NCBI GenBank assembly: GCA_046347155.1
Contig: JAXMGT010000001.1
Coordinates: 1,674,001 to 1,738,000, forward strand
Direction: 5' to 3'
Length of the DNA: 64,000 nt
From: RPQJ01 sp046347155
Lineage (GTDB): Bacteria > Pseudomonadota > Gammaproteobacteria > Steroidobacterales > Steroidobacteraceae
The notes under the pieces were generated by a model that searched no databases, was not told where the DNA came from, and saw only the letters and a list, made by a program, of their open reading frames with translations. This document shows, one piece after another, positions 16,643 to 25,698 of the stretch. Position 1 is the first letter of the stretch. Each line of letters begins with the position of its first letter. A program made the translations under genes and the position numbers.

Positions 16643-17014
16643 TCATTCCTCGCCGACGAGACGCAGCTGGCGGGGGGAAATCATCGAGGCCGGTTCCCGC
16701 CCTTCGCGGCTCGCGAGCGCGACGCACAGGTCGAACGTGCGGAGCGCGTGCCCGGCCGCATCCTGCTCCGACATCTTGCGTATCGTCGCTTCGATCGACC
16801 CAAGGCCGCCGACGGCCGGGGCCGTGCTCAGCGTCGACATCAGCGTCCGGAACACGACGGAGAGGTCACGGGGCAGGTCGTTCGGGTCGACTGCGGTCAG
16901 GTGACGCGTCGAAGCCTCGGTGAGTCGCTGCTTGACCGGCCCGATCCCAACGAGCACCCGCACCGCACCATCGAGGTGCTCGAAGCTGCTGGTGCGGGTG
17001 TCCGTATCCGACAT
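16643..17014 (-). CDS. Hypothetical protein
   Basis: A 123-residue reading frame from ATG 17014 (MSDTDTRTSSFEHLD). It has codon use like its neighbours, is predicted helical and has no signal peptide, membrane segment or recognised motif. An earlier in-frame start at 17098 is possible, but the upstream part runs through an AT-rich leader that looks like a promoter. It is convergent with the TIR-like gene, with 34 bp between the two stops. No function is proposed. Confidence 0.7.
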   Translation of the reverse strand: MSDTDTRTSSFEHLDGAVRVLVGIGPVKQRLTEASTRHLTAVDPNDLPRDLSVVFRTLMSTLSTAPAVGGLGSIEATIRKMSEQDAAGHALRTFDLCVALASREGREPASMISPRQLRLVGEE

Positions 17015-17162
17015 AATGTCTTTATATTTTAGTAGTTTATGCCCGCAACCGAATGCGGGTTCCCCAACGCGCGGGTTCTGAAAGTCCCGATGATTCAACG
17101 ATCTGCGAGGCGAATATACCCTGAAGGATCAGGAATACAAGGCATCCGCACGGTGGGACTCG

Positions 17163-18191
17163 TCAGGACTTCCCCGCATGGGCGCGCCAGTCCCGGGGCG
17201 GGCGCCCGGACCAGCGCCGGAACGCGCGGGTGAACGCGCTGGCGTTGGCATAGCCGAGCGCCGCGGAAATCTCGGCGAGTGACGCCCGGGAATTCACCAG
17301 CATCTGCCGCGCGATGTCGTAGCGCAGCGCGTCGAGCAGCGCCTCGAACGACGTCCCGTCGCGCGCCAGCCGCCGGTGCAGCGTGCGGGTCGACACGGCG
17401 AGTGCGTCGGCGATCCTGTCGTTCGAACAGTCGCCGCCCAGCAGCCGCGCCCGCATGACCGTGCGCACGCGCGACGTGAAGAGTGTCGGCGCGTCGCTGC
17501 GCATTTCGGCCACCCGGCCCGCGAGGTACTCGCGCAGGTCGGGCTCGGCGCCCTCGAGCCGATGCCCCATCCAGCGGGCCGGGAACATCACTGCATTGCG
17601 GTCGGCGCCATAGCGGACGCGCTCACCGAGGATGCGTCGGTACGGCGCCGTGTCGGCGGGGCGCGCTCGCATCATCCGCACCTCGAGCGGCGCCCAGAGC
17701 GGGCCGCACATCTGCCGGAGCAGCCCGTTGCCGATCGCGAGCGCCGCATCGACGACCTGGTCGGCCGCCCCGAGCGGCTGCTCCAGCGTGTAGACGAGCG
17801 AGGCGACGTCCCGTTCGATCGTGATCGAGGTGGTCGCACCGACCTCGTAGACGTGGAAATTCGCGGCAAGGTCGCGCAGCGCGGCGCCCACGGTCGGGGA
17901 GTGTTCCGCGAGCCGACCGACGATCCCGAGGTTCGCGAAACCCTCCTCGGCGCCGAGCAGCAGCCCGAAGTGCGTGCACCCGGTGGCCTCGATTGCCGCC
18001 TCGACGTAGCGGCCGATCACCGTGAACGGGACGAGCGACGTCAGGTCTGCGAACCGGGCCGGGTCGAGGCCCGCCCGTCGCGCCACATCGTCGGGGTTCC
18101 CGCCAAGGCGCGAGATCAGGCCCGGCGCAGCGGCGATGGCCGCAATCATCGCGTAGCCATCGGCGCGCGGGTTGGATCGGGGGGTGGGCAT
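17163..18191 (-). CDS. AraC-family transcriptional regulator (arabinose-binding-like N-terminus)
   Basis: A 342-residue regulator. The first 200 residues form the N-terminal domain typical of OruR/ArgR-like AraC members (for example RRAGLDPARFADL and FGLLLGAEEGFANLGIVGRL). The C-terminal 100 residues carry two helix-turn-helix motifs (NDRIADALAVSTRTLHRRL and LAEISAALGYANASAFTRAF, followed by WSGRPPRDWR). It is divergent from the acyl-CoA catabolic cluster, with 111 bp between start codons that hold an AraC-like direct repeat. It is therefore the likely local activator of that cluster. Confidence 0.93.
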   Translation of the reverse strand: MPTPRSNPRADGYAMIAAIAAAPGLISRLGGNPDDVARRAGLDPARFADLTSLVPFTVIGRYVEAAIEATGCTHFGLLLGAEEGFANLGIVGRLAEHSPTVGAALRDLAANFHVYEVGATTSITIERDVASLVYTLEQPLGAADQVVDAALAIGNGLLRQMCGPLWAPLEVRMMRARPADTAPYRRILGERVRYGADRNAVMFPARWMGHRLEGAEPDLREYLAGRVAEMRSDAPTLFTSRVRTVMRARLLGGDCSNDRIADALAVSTRTLHRRLARDGTSFEALLDALRYDIARQMLVNSRASLAEISAALGYANASAFTRAFRRWSGRPPRDWRAHAGKS

Positions 18192-18221
18192 CGGGTCGGG
18201 TGGGGTGGCGGCTCAGGGTAA

Positions 18222-18239
18222 TTAAATGGCTTTAAATGG
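18222..18239. promoter_or_regulatory. Direct repeat TTAAATGG, candidate AraC-type binding site
   Basis: TTAAATGG occurs at 18222-18229 and again at 18232-18239, one helical turn apart, inside the only AT-rich patch between the divergent regulator and acyl-CoA dehydrogenase genes. Ten-base phased direct repeats suit the two helix-turn-helix motifs of AraC proteins. Function is inferred from position. Confidence 0.45.
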
Positions 18240-18302
18240 TAATACCTGCTGCCGGCCGGCGCTAGTCTCGGGTGCGCACGTACAACGACCGTGGGGGAAG
18301 CC

Positions 18303-19586
18303 ATGATCCGACTGAGCCCGACGCTCCAGCTGCCCACCGCCAGCATGACGGGGTTCGAAACGCCGCTCGCCGAAGAGGAGGCCGGGGTCCAGCAGGTCGT
18401 CCACCGGTTCGCGAAGGACGTACTGCGCCCGCTGGCCGCGGAGCTGGATGCCATGCCGGCCGACGCGGTGACCGCCCCGGGCTCGCCGTATTACGCCGTG
18501 TTCGCCGAGTACGCGAAACTCGGGCTGGATCCGACGATGATGGCCGAGCTGCCGCCCGAGATGGCGATCCGGATGGAATCGCTGATCGGCGAGGAACTCG
18601 GCTGGGGCGACGCCGGTCTCGGCGTTTCGCTCGGGGCCGCCGGATTCCCGGCGCTCATGGCGGCATCGGTCGGGATGCCCGAGCTCGCGGAGCTCTGCGC
18701 CAACCGGATCGGCTGCTGGATGATCACGCACCCGGACAAGGGCAGCGACGTCCAGGTGTTTGACATGCAGCGCGACTGGCCCTCCGGCAGACCGGGCAAC
18801 AAGGGCAGCATGTGGGGCCGCATCGACGGCGACGAGATCGTGATCAACGGCCAGTGCTCGGCCTGGGTCTCGAATGGCGCCGTCGCGCAAGTCGCGCTCG
18901 GCTACATCGGCGCGGAGTACGGCGGCAGCTTCTACCAGGCCGACGGCCGGCCGAACGGCATGGCCGTGATCATCCCGCTCGAGCTCAAGGGCGTCTCGAA
19001 GGGCAGGCCGCTCGACAAGATCGGCCAGCGCTCGCTGCCGCAGGGCGAGATCTACTTCGACAATGTCCGAGTGCCGAAGCGGTTCGCCGTCGCGCTGGGC
19101 GAGGACTACTACGGCAACATGGCGTCGGCCTGGTCCTACGCGGGCACGCACATGTCCCAGGTCTTCACCGGCGTCGCACGCGCGGCGTTCGAGTACGCGC
19201 TCGCCTTCGCGGCGGAGCGGCGGCAGGGCGGGCAGCCGATCCTGGACCACCAGCTCACGCGCTGGCGCATCGGCGACATGCTGCGCCGGGTCGAGATCTG
19301 CCGCGCGGTCGCGCGCCGCTCGCTCGCCTACGCGCGCCTGTCGCCGAAGTCCCACCCGTACGTGACGGCGTCCGCGAAGGTCACCGTGACCCAGGAAGCG
19401 ATGAAGGTCGTCGACGAGGCGCTGCAGATCCACGGTGGCGCGGGCACGTCGCGGGAGTACCCGATCGAGCGGCTGTTCCGCGACGCGCGGGCGGCGCTGA
19501 TCGAGGACGGCGAGAACTACGTGCTCACGATGCGCTTCGGGCTGCTCGCGCAGCAGCTCCACGCCGAGGGGTGGGCGCAGGGCTGA
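18303..19586 (+). CDS. Acyl-CoA dehydrogenase family protein
   Basis: A 427-residue flavoenzyme starting at ATG 18303 directly after GGGGGAAG. The three-domain acyl-CoA dehydrogenase plan is visible: helical N-terminus, FAD-contact region (CWMITHPDKGSDVQ), SAWVSNGAVA, and the C-terminal LQIHGGAGTSREYPIERLFRDAR. After this motif the usual IYEGT stretch that carries the catalytic Glu is replaced by IEDGENYVL, so the general base may be shifted or different. It heads a plus-strand cluster with an acyl-CoA ligase, SDR and thiolase, so it should introduce a double bond into an acyl-CoA. The substrate is not known. Confidence 0.93.
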   Translation: MIRLSPTLQLPTASMTGFETPLAEEEAGVQQVVHRFAKDVLRPLAAELDAMPADAVTAPGSPYYAVFAEYAKLGLDPTMMAELPPEMAIRMESLIGEELGWGDAGLGVSLGAAGFPALMAASVGMPELAELCANRIGCWMITHPDKGSDVQVFDMQRDWPSGRPGNKGSMWGRIDGDEIVINGQCSAWVSNGAVAQVALGYIGAEYGGSFYQADGRPNGMAVIIPLELKGVSKGRPLDKIGQRSLPQGEIYFDNVRVPKRFAVALGEDYYGNMASAWSYAGTHMSQVFTGVARAAFEYALAFAAERRQGGQPILDHQLTRWRIGDMLRRVEICRAVARRSLAYARLSPKSHPYVTASAKVTVTQEAMKVVDEALQIHGGAGTSREYPIERLFRDARAALIEDGENYVLTMRFGLLAQQLHAEGWAQG

Positions 19587-19676
19587 GGCCCGTCGCGCCC
19601 GGCACACACGGCCGCGGCGGCGACACGGGCCGTCGCGGCACCCGCACACGCAACCAGGAATCCGGAGGATAGAGAC

Positions 19677-20810
19677 ATGGCCAATCATCCCGTCGTCGTT
19701 TACGGAGCCAGCGGCTACACCGGCATGCTGATCATGGACTGGCTCATCGACCAGGGCATACCGTTCACCGCGGTCGGCCGCAGTGCCGCGCGCGTGAAGG
19801 AGATGATGGCGAGCCGCGTCGTGCGGCTCGAGTCGGCGCGCTACGAAATCATCGAGTCCGAGCACACGGTCGACGCGCTCGCCGCGGCGTTCAAGGGCGC
19901 GAAGGTGGTCTGCAACACGGTCGGTCCGTTCGTGAACTTCGGTGCGACGGCCGTCGAGGCTGCTTTGCGGGCGGGCTGCCACTACCTCGACACGACCGGC
20001 GAACAGGCCTACCTGCTCGCGGTGCGCGACCGGTTCGGCGAGTCGTTCCGGCAGGCGGGGCTGCTGCTGTCGCCGTCGCTCGCCTACATGTACACGTTCT
20101 CCGAAATCGCGGCCGAGCTCGCACTCGAGACCCCGGGCATCGACGTGATCGAGACGGCGGCGCTGGCCCGCGGCCCCCGCACCGGCGCGTCCGGCGTGAC
20201 GGTCGGCTCGACCGCCTCGATCTTCGAGATGTACCGGAGCCGCCAGCACTACCTCTGGGAGAACGAGCTCGTCGAGCACCCCTTCGGCACCCACACGACC
20301 GTGGTCGACCCCAATTTCGTCCAGCCGGTGTTCGCGCTGCCCTGGAGCGGAACCTCGCTGCCGGTCTACTTCGAGCACGACGCCCGCGTCCGCGGCTGCA
20401 TCTCCTGGGTCGGCTTCTACGACAACAACGTGATGCAGACCGTCCACGCGCTCGGCCAGAAGTGGGACGCCGAATTCAAGCACCTGCCGAAGGAGCACCA
20501 GGACGTCGTCATCAAGCAGATCGTCGACTCGACGACACCATCGATGCCGCCGCGCGAGCGTACGACGCTGCAGCGAACCGTGGACTTCGCGATCGGGCGT
20601 GGCCACCTGAAGGCCGTGCGCGCGACGGTGCACGGGATCACCCCGTACATCTCGACCGGGGCCGTCCAGGCCGCGGGCGTCGTGAAGCTGCTCGATGGCG
20701 AGACGGCGAGGGTCGGCTTCGCGTCGGGGTCGAAGGCGTTCGGCCACCGCTACCTGCTCGCGTTCCTCGAGAGCCGCGGGCTCGCGCACGCGACCGTGGC
20801 GGCGCTCTGA
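19677..20810 (+). CDS. Saccharopine dehydrogenase-like NAD(P)-binding reductase
   Basis: A 377-residue protein with a strong ribosome-binding site (GGAGG, nine bases before ATG). The N-terminus is a Rossmann nucleotide-binding motif, VVVYGASGYTGMLIMDWL, followed by VVCNTVGPFVNFG and GCHYLDTTGE, which are features of saccharopine-dehydrogenase-like and trans-acting enoyl reductase proteins. Lysine biosynthesis is unlikely in this setting. Placed between an acyl-CoA dehydrogenase and an acyl-CoA ligase, it more likely reduces an acyl or enone intermediate. No membrane segment is seen. Substrate unknown. Confidence 0.85.
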   Translation: MANHPVVVYGASGYTGMLIMDWLIDQGIPFTAVGRSAARVKEMMASRVVRLESARYEIIESEHTVDALAAAFKGAKVVCNTVGPFVNFGATAVEAALRAGCHYLDTTGEQAYLLAVRDRFGESFRQAGLLLSPSLAYMYTFSEIAAELALETPGIDVIETAALARGPRTGASGVTVGSTASIFEMYRSRQHYLWENELVEHPFGTHTTVVDPNFVQPVFALPWSGTSLPVYFEHDARVRGCISWVGFYDNNVMQTVHALGQKWDAEFKHLPKEHQDVVIKQIVDSTTPSMPPRERTTLQRTVDFAIGRGHLKAVRATVHGITPYISTGAVQAAGVVKLLDGETARVGFASGSKAFGHRYLLAFLESRGLAHATVAAL

Positions 20811-20831
20811 CCGCCGCGGGAGGCCGATGCG

Positions 20832-22400
20832 ATGGCGATCATCGACTTCTTCGACCGCGGCTGGCGCTCGAACCCGCAGGGCGCCGCCTACGTGCAGGAC
20901 GACCGCCACTACAGCTTCAACGAAGTGGGCGACCTGTCGTGCCGGATCGCGAACGGATTGCTCGCGCTCGGTCTGCCGAAGGAGACGAAGGGCGCCGTCT
21001 GGTCCTCGAACGACGTGACGGCATGGACCTGCACGCTCGGACTGTGGCGGGCGAACATGTGCTGGATACCCGTCAGCGCCCGCAACCCGGCCGAGGAAAA
21101 CCTGTACGCGCTCGAGGCCTTTGACTGCGAGGTCCTCTTCTTCCAGAAAGCCTACGCGGAAACGATCGCCTCGCTGGCCCCGCGCCTTACGAAGGTACGC
21201 CTGTGGATCTGCATCGACGGCGACGCGCCGGAGGTGCCGGGTGCGCGCTCGCTCTCGACCTGGGTGCAGGGACAGCCGGCGACGCGGCCTGAAATCGCCG
21301 TGGACCTCGACGATGTCGTGATGGTCTCGGCTACGGGCGGCACGACCGGGCTGCCCAAGGGGGTCATGAACACGCACCGCAGCGCACAGACCTTCTGTGC
21401 GCATTTCATGATCGGCTGCCCGTACCGGTCCGACGAGACGCCGGTCAACCTCGCCGCGGCCCCGATGACGCACACGGCCGGCCTGCTGTCCGTGCCCTGC
21501 ACGGCACGGGGTGGAACAGTGGTCGTCGTCACGAAACCGGACCCGGCCGTCCTGCTCGCGGCGATCCCGAAGTACCGGGTGACCGAGTTCTTCCTGCCGC
21601 CGACCGTCATCTACCGGCTGCTCGACATCCCCGACCTCGCCAAGAAGGTCGATTTCTCGTCGCTCCGGTACTTCATGTACGGTGCGGCACCGATGTCCGT
21701 CGACAAGCTGCGCCAGGCGATCGAGGTGTTCGGTCCGGTGATGACCGGTGGCTACGGCCAGACCGAGGCGCCGGCCTCGATCAGCTACCTTCCGCCCGGC
21801 GAGCACTTCGTCGACGGTCGCGTGGCCGGCGACGAGCGGCTCTCGTCGGTCGGGCGCCCGAACCCGCTGGTGCGCGTCGAGATCATGGGCGACGCGAACC
21901 AGGTCCTCCCGCAGGGCGAGACCGGCGAGATCTGCGTGCGCGGCGACCTGGTCATGAAGGGCTACTACAAAGCGCCGGACAAGACCGCCGAGACCATCGT
22001 CGACGGCTGGCTCCACACGGGCGACATCGGCCACCTCGACGCGGAGGGCTACCTGCACATCACGGACCGCAAGAAGGACATGATCATCTCGGGCGGCTTC
22101 AACGTTTACCCGAGCGAGGTCGAGCAGGTGATCTGGTCCCACCCGGCCGTCCAGGACTGCGCCGTGATCGGGGTGCCGGACGAGAAGTGGGGCGAGGCCG
22201 TGAAGGCCGTCGTCGAACTGAATGCGGGACAGTCGGCGGACGAGCAGGAGATCATCGCGCTCTGCAAGGACCGTCTCGGCTCCGTGAAGGCGCCGAAGAG
22301 TGTCGATTTCGTGGCGAGCCTGCCGCGCAGCCCGGTTGGCAAGGTGCTGAAGAAGGACCTGAGGGCGCGGTACTGGCAGGGACAGAAGACGCGGATCTGA
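20832..22400 (+). CDS. Acyl-CoA synthetase (AMP-forming)
   Basis: A 522-residue adenylate-forming ligase that would activate a carboxylic acid to its CoA thioester. It has the P-loop SATGGTTGLPKG (residues 166-177), the aromatic motif GGYGQTEAP, the LHTGDIGHLDAEGYLHITDRKKD hinge region in two adjoining parts, and the C-terminal catalytic Lys504 in SPVGKVLKKD. Length is normal for fatty or aromatic acyl-CoA ligases. It starts 21 bp after the preceding gene and is probably co-transcribed with it. Specificity cannot be read from sequence. Confidence 0.95.
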   Translation: MAIIDFFDRGWRSNPQGAAYVQDDRHYSFNEVGDLSCRIANGLLALGLPKETKGAVWSSNDVTAWTCTLGLWRANMCWIPVSARNPAEENLYALEAFDCEVLFFQKAYAETIASLAPRLTKVRLWICIDGDAPEVPGARSLSTWVQGQPATRPEIAVDLDDVVMVSATGGTTGLPKGVMNTHRSAQTFCAHFMIGCPYRSDETPVNLAAAPMTHTAGLLSVPCTARGGTVVVVTKPDPAVLLAAIPKYRVTEFFLPPTVIYRLLDIPDLAKKVDFSSLRYFMYGAAPMSVDKLRQAIEVFGPVMTGGYGQTEAPASISYLPPGEHFVDGRVAGDERLSSVGRPNPLVRVEIMGDANQVLPQGETGEICVRGDLVMKGYYKAPDKTAETIVDGWLHTGDIGHLDAEGYLHITDRKKDMIISGGFNVYPSEVEQVIWSHPAVQDCAVIGVPDEKWGEAVKAVVELNAGQSADEQEIIALCKDRLGSVKAPKSVDFVASLPRSPVGKVLKKDLRARYWQGQKTRI

Positions 22401-22418
22401 TTCGCGGGGGAGGCGACG

Positions 22419-23252
22419 ATGACTGGACTGAACGGGAAGGTGGTCGTGGTGACCGGCGCGGGCTCGGGCATCGGCCGGGCGCTCGCGGAGCAGTTCGCGG
22501 CGAAGGGGGCGCGTCTCGCGCTGTCCGACGTCAACGCCGACGGCCTGCGCGGCACGGTCGAGCGGCTCCCGGCCGGGACCGAGGTGCGCGCGTACCCGCT
22601 CGACGTATCGAGGCGGGAGGCCGTGTTCGCGCATGCCGACGACGTCCGGCGGGACTTCGGTACCGCGCACGTCGTGGTGAACAATGCCGGCACGTCGATC
22701 GTCGGGACCTTCGAGCACCTCACGGTCGAGGAGATCGAGTGGCAGCTCGGGATCAACCTGTGGGGGGTCATCTACGGCTGCAAGGCCTTCCTGCCCATGA
22801 TGCTCGAGCAGCGCGACGGCGTGCTGGTCAACATCTCCAGCGTGTTCGGGCTGCTCGGGTTTCCGCTGCAGAGCGCCTACAACATCTCGAAATTCGGCGT
22901 CCGCGGCCTCACCGAATGCCTGTGGTCCGAACTGGACGGCACCGGCGTGCACGCCGTGTGCGTGCACCCGGGCGGCATCCGGACGAACATCGAGAAGGCG
23001 GCGAGACGCTGCGCCGCGTCGGGCGCCGACGAGGCCGTGTTCGAGGGCCTGGGCAACCACCTGCTGGTGACGCCCCCCGGGGAGTGCGCGGCCGCGATCA
23101 TCGACGGCGTCGAGCGGCGCCGGCGCCGCGTCGTCACCGGCAGCTGGTCGACCCGCTTTTTCCTGATGAGCCGGTTCATGCCGAACAGCTACCCGGCGCT
23201 TATCCAGGCGCAGGTCCGCAAGCTGAAGAAGCTGGCCGGGAGGCCGGCATGA
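22419..23252 (+). CDS. Short-chain dehydrogenase/reductase
   Basis: A 277-residue SDR with the cofactor motif VTGAGSGIGRALAE, the NNAG motif and the catalytic Tyr154-Lys158 pair in SAYNISKFG. After the GGIRTNI stretch the C-terminus is longer than in FabG, ending in a basic tail (RKLKKLAGRPA) that may touch the membrane. In the cluster it could oxidise a hydroxyacyl-CoA or reduce a ketone. It overlaps the thiolase gene as ATGA, which suggests coupled translation and consecutive steps. Confidence 0.95.
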   Translation: MTGLNGKVVVVTGAGSGIGRALAEQFAAKGARLALSDVNADGLRGTVERLPAGTEVRAYPLDVSRREAVFAHADDVRRDFGTAHVVVNNAGTSIVGTFEHLTVEEIEWQLGINLWGVIYGCKAFLPMMLEQRDGVLVNISSVFGLLGFPLQSAYNISKFGVRGLTECLWSELDGTGVHAVCVHPGGIRTNIEKAARRCAASGADEAVFEGLGNHLLVTPPGECAAAIIDGVERRRRRVVTGSWSTRFFLMSRFMPNSYPALIQAQVRKLKKLAGRPA

Positions 23253-24487
23253 CCGACGTCTACGTCGCCGGGATCGCGATGACGGTGTTCGGGCGGCACC
23301 CCGAACGCAGCCTCGAGGACCTGGCGGGTGAGGCGCTCGCGGGTGCACTCGCGGATGCCCGTTGCACTGCCGCCGACCTCGGCGTCGCCTACTACTCCGG
23401 CATGACGAACGGCCCGTTGCAGGGGCAGATCTCGATCCCCGGGCAGGTGGTGTTCAGCAAGATCGGCATCGAGGGCATTCCGGTCTACAACGTCGAGAAC
23501 GCCTGCGCCTCCGGGAGCTCCGCGTTCAACCTCGCCGTGCAGAGCCTGAAGGCGGGCACGACCGACGTGGCGCTCGCGATCGGCAGCGAGAAGATGAACA
23601 TCGCGGACAAGGCGCGGGCCTTCTCGATCTTCGAGGGCGGGTGGGACGTGTCGCGCGCCGAGGAGAACTACCGGACGCTCGTGAAGATGGGCGAGGGCAT
23701 CGACCCGCCGCCCGGCTCCGAGTCTGACAAGCCCTACAGCCGCTTCATGTCGATCTATGCGGCGATGTGCCGCTGGCACATGCGAAGGTTCGGTACCACG
23801 CAGCGACAGATCGCCGCCGTGTGCGCGAAGAACCACCAGCACTCGGTCCACAATCCGTATTCCCAGTTCCGGAAGCCCTACACGATCGACGAGGTGCTCG
23901 CGGCCCCGCCGATCACGTACCCGATCACGCTGCCGATGTGCGCGCCGCTGTCCGACGGCGCCGCGGCGGCGATCCTCTGCACCCGCGACGGCCTCGAGCG
24001 CATCGGCGCCGACCGCGGGCGCTCGATCCGCGTCGCGGCAAGCGTGGTCCGCAGTTTCACCCATCGCGGCGTCGACGAGCCGGAGAAGGGCGTCGGGCAT
24101 CGCGCCGCGCTGGCCGCGTACGAGATGGCGGGCCTCGGGCCCGAGGACATGCACGTGGCGGAAGTGCACGACGCGTCGGCGATGGGCGAGATCATCCAGG
24201 CCGAGAACCTGGGGCTCGTGCCATTTGGCGGCGGCGGGCCCGCTGCCGAACGCGGCGAGTTCACGCTCGGCGGGCGCATCCCGATCAATCCGTCGGGCGG
24301 CCTCGAATCCAAGGGCCACCCGCTCGGCGCCACCGGGATCGGCCAGTTGTTCGAACTCGTCACGCAGTTGCGCGGCGAGGCCGGCGCACGACAGGTCGAG
24401 GGTGCCCGGCACGCGATCCAGGAAAACGGCGGCGGCATGCAGGGCGTGGAGGAGGCGGCGGTCGCCATCCACATCCTGAGCCGCTGA
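23249..24487 (+). CDS. Thiolase family protein (SCP2-type)
   Basis: A 412-residue thiolase-fold protein starting at ATG 23249, overlapping the SDR stop. The nucleophile Cys86 is in NACASGSSAF, His307 in AEVHDASAMGE and His357 in SKGHPLGATG. The second reactive cysteine of classical thiolases (CxGGG) is replaced by Asn in QENGGGMQG, as in SCP2/lipid-transfer-type thiolases. It probably performs the final carbon-carbon cleavage of an acyl-CoA, perhaps of a bulky or branched substrate. The open frame upstream is a shadow of the SDR and ligase genes. Confidence 0.93.
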   Translation: MTDVYVAGIAMTVFGRHPERSLEDLAGEALAGALADARCTAADLGVAYYSGMTNGPLQGQISIPGQVVFSKIGIEGIPVYNVENACASGSSAFNLAVQSLKAGTTDVALAIGSEKMNIADKARAFSIFEGGWDVSRAEENYRTLVKMGEGIDPPPGSESDKPYSRFMSIYAAMCRWHMRRFGTTQRQIAAVCAKNHQHSVHNPYSQFRKPYTIDEVLAAPPITYPITLPMCAPLSDGAAAAILCTRDGLERIGADRGRSIRVAASVVRSFTHRGVDEPEKGVGHRAALAAYEMAGLGPEDMHVAEVHDASAMGEIIQAENLGLVPFGGGGPAAERGEFTLGGRIPINPSGGLESKGHPLGATGIGQLFELVTQLRGEAGARQVEGARHAIQENGGGMQGVEEAAVAIHILSR

Positions 24488-24498
24488 GGTACGTCCAG

Positions 24499-25656
24499 AT
24501 GAACAAGCAAGCTTACGTCCTCTGGGGCGCCGCACATTCGCTCTACAGCGGCAAGGTGCGGTCCTACCTTCGAAAGAAGGGGCTCCCGTTCATCGAGCGC
24601 TTTCCGTCGCATCCCGAGTTTCGTGCGCGGATCCTCCCGACCGTGCGGCACGTCGTCGTGCCGGTGCTCGAGACGCCGGACGGGGCGATCCTGCAGGACA
24701 CGACCGAGATCATCGATTACCTGGAGTCCCGCCACCCCGAACCATCGATGCGGCCTCCGGGCCCGGTGCAGCGCATGGTCGCCGACCTGCTCGACGCGTA
24801 CGGTTGCGAGGCGCTGCTGCCGGCGGCGATGCACTACCGCTGGAGCTACCGCAGCGAGCAGGAAGCATTCCTCGCCGCGGAGTTCGGACGCGGCGTGTAC
24901 GCGGGCCCCGACCGCGACCAGCAGCGACGCGCCGGGGCCGAGGTGATGTCTTACTTCAGTTCGTTCCTGCCGGGCCTCGGCGTCACGCCGGAGACGATCC
25001 CGGCCATCGAGGCGTCCTGCCTGGATCTCCTCGACGCCCTCGACGACCACTTCCAGCGGGTTCCTTACCTCCTCGGGGGCCGGCCGAGCAACGCCGACTT
25101 CGGACTGATGGCGCCGCTGTACGCGCACCTCGGTCGCGATCCGGTGCCGGCAAACCTGATGAAGAACCGGGCGCCGAACGTATACCGGTGGACGGAACGC
25201 ATGAACTCGGCCGGCCTCCCGGACCCGGAGTTCTATTCCGTCCCGCCCGAATGGATGCCCGGGGATGCGCTGCCCCCGACGCTGGAACCGGTGCTGAAGG
25301 TCGTGTTCCAGGACTGGACACCCGAACTCGAGGCGAATGCCGCCTGCTATGCCGCGTGGCTCGACGCCGAGCCCGACCGCCCATCCGGTGCTCCCGTCAC
25401 GGTCACCGGTGATCGCCGGGTCCACCCGACGCTGGGCCCGATCGAGTATTCCCTGCGGGGGGCCACGGTCCGGCGGGCCAGCGCCCCACACGGCCTCTGG
25501 CACTTCGAGTGTGCGGCCGGGCCCGCGCGGGCGCTCGGCGGCGAGGACCGGGCACGCCTGGACCGGCTTCTCGACCGGACCGGCGGCCGGGCGGCACTGG
25601 CCATCGAGCCGCGCCGGCCGCTGGCCCGGGCGGACTACCTGCTCGTGCTCGCCTGA
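24499..25656 (+). CDS. Glutathione S-transferase-like protein with C-terminal extension
   Basis: A 385-residue protein from ATG 24499. The N-terminal 80 residues are a thioredoxin/GST fold (WGAAHSLYSGKVRSYLRKKG, then VVPVLETPDGAILQDTTEII). An alpha-helical GST-like domain follows (PYLLGGRPSNADFGLMAPLY). Residues about 270-385 form an extra domain of unknown role. It closes the acyl-CoA cluster, 11 bp after the thiolase gene. GST proteins often accompany catabolism of hydrophobic or electrophilic compounds, but the activity is not established. Confidence 0.87.
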   Translation: MNKQAYVLWGAAHSLYSGKVRSYLRKKGLPFIERFPSHPEFRARILPTVRHVVVPVLETPDGAILQDTTEIIDYLESRHPEPSMRPPGPVQRMVADLLDAYGCEALLPAAMHYRWSYRSEQEAFLAAEFGRGVYAGPDRDQQRRAGAEVMSYFSSFLPGLGVTPETIPAIEASCLDLLDALDDHFQRVPYLLGGRPSNADFGLMAPLYAHLGRDPVPANLMKNRAPNVYRWTERMNSAGLPDPEFYSVPPEWMPGDALPPTLEPVLKVVFQDWTPELEANAACYAAWLDAEPDRPSGAPVTVTGDRRVHPTLGPIEYSLRGATVRRASAPHGLWHFECAAGPARALGGEDRARLDRLLDRTGGRAALAIEPRRPLARADYLLVLA

Positions 25657-25698
25657 CGGACTGGCCACCGATGGCGGGGGCGGGTAGAGTCCGCTCCC

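Noticed and set aside
17004..17040. CATAATGT near 17013 as a second dif-like sequence
   Set aside because: Only a short core resembles dif; both arms fail to match, and it is simply the AT-rich leader of the hypothetical gene.
18222..23348. A 1708-codon open frame on the minus strand across the acyl-CoA cluster
   Set aside because: It is antisense to five well-recognised genes and its product is a low-complexity Arg/Ala/Val/His sequence. Long antisense frames are expected in GC-rich DNA with G/C third positions.
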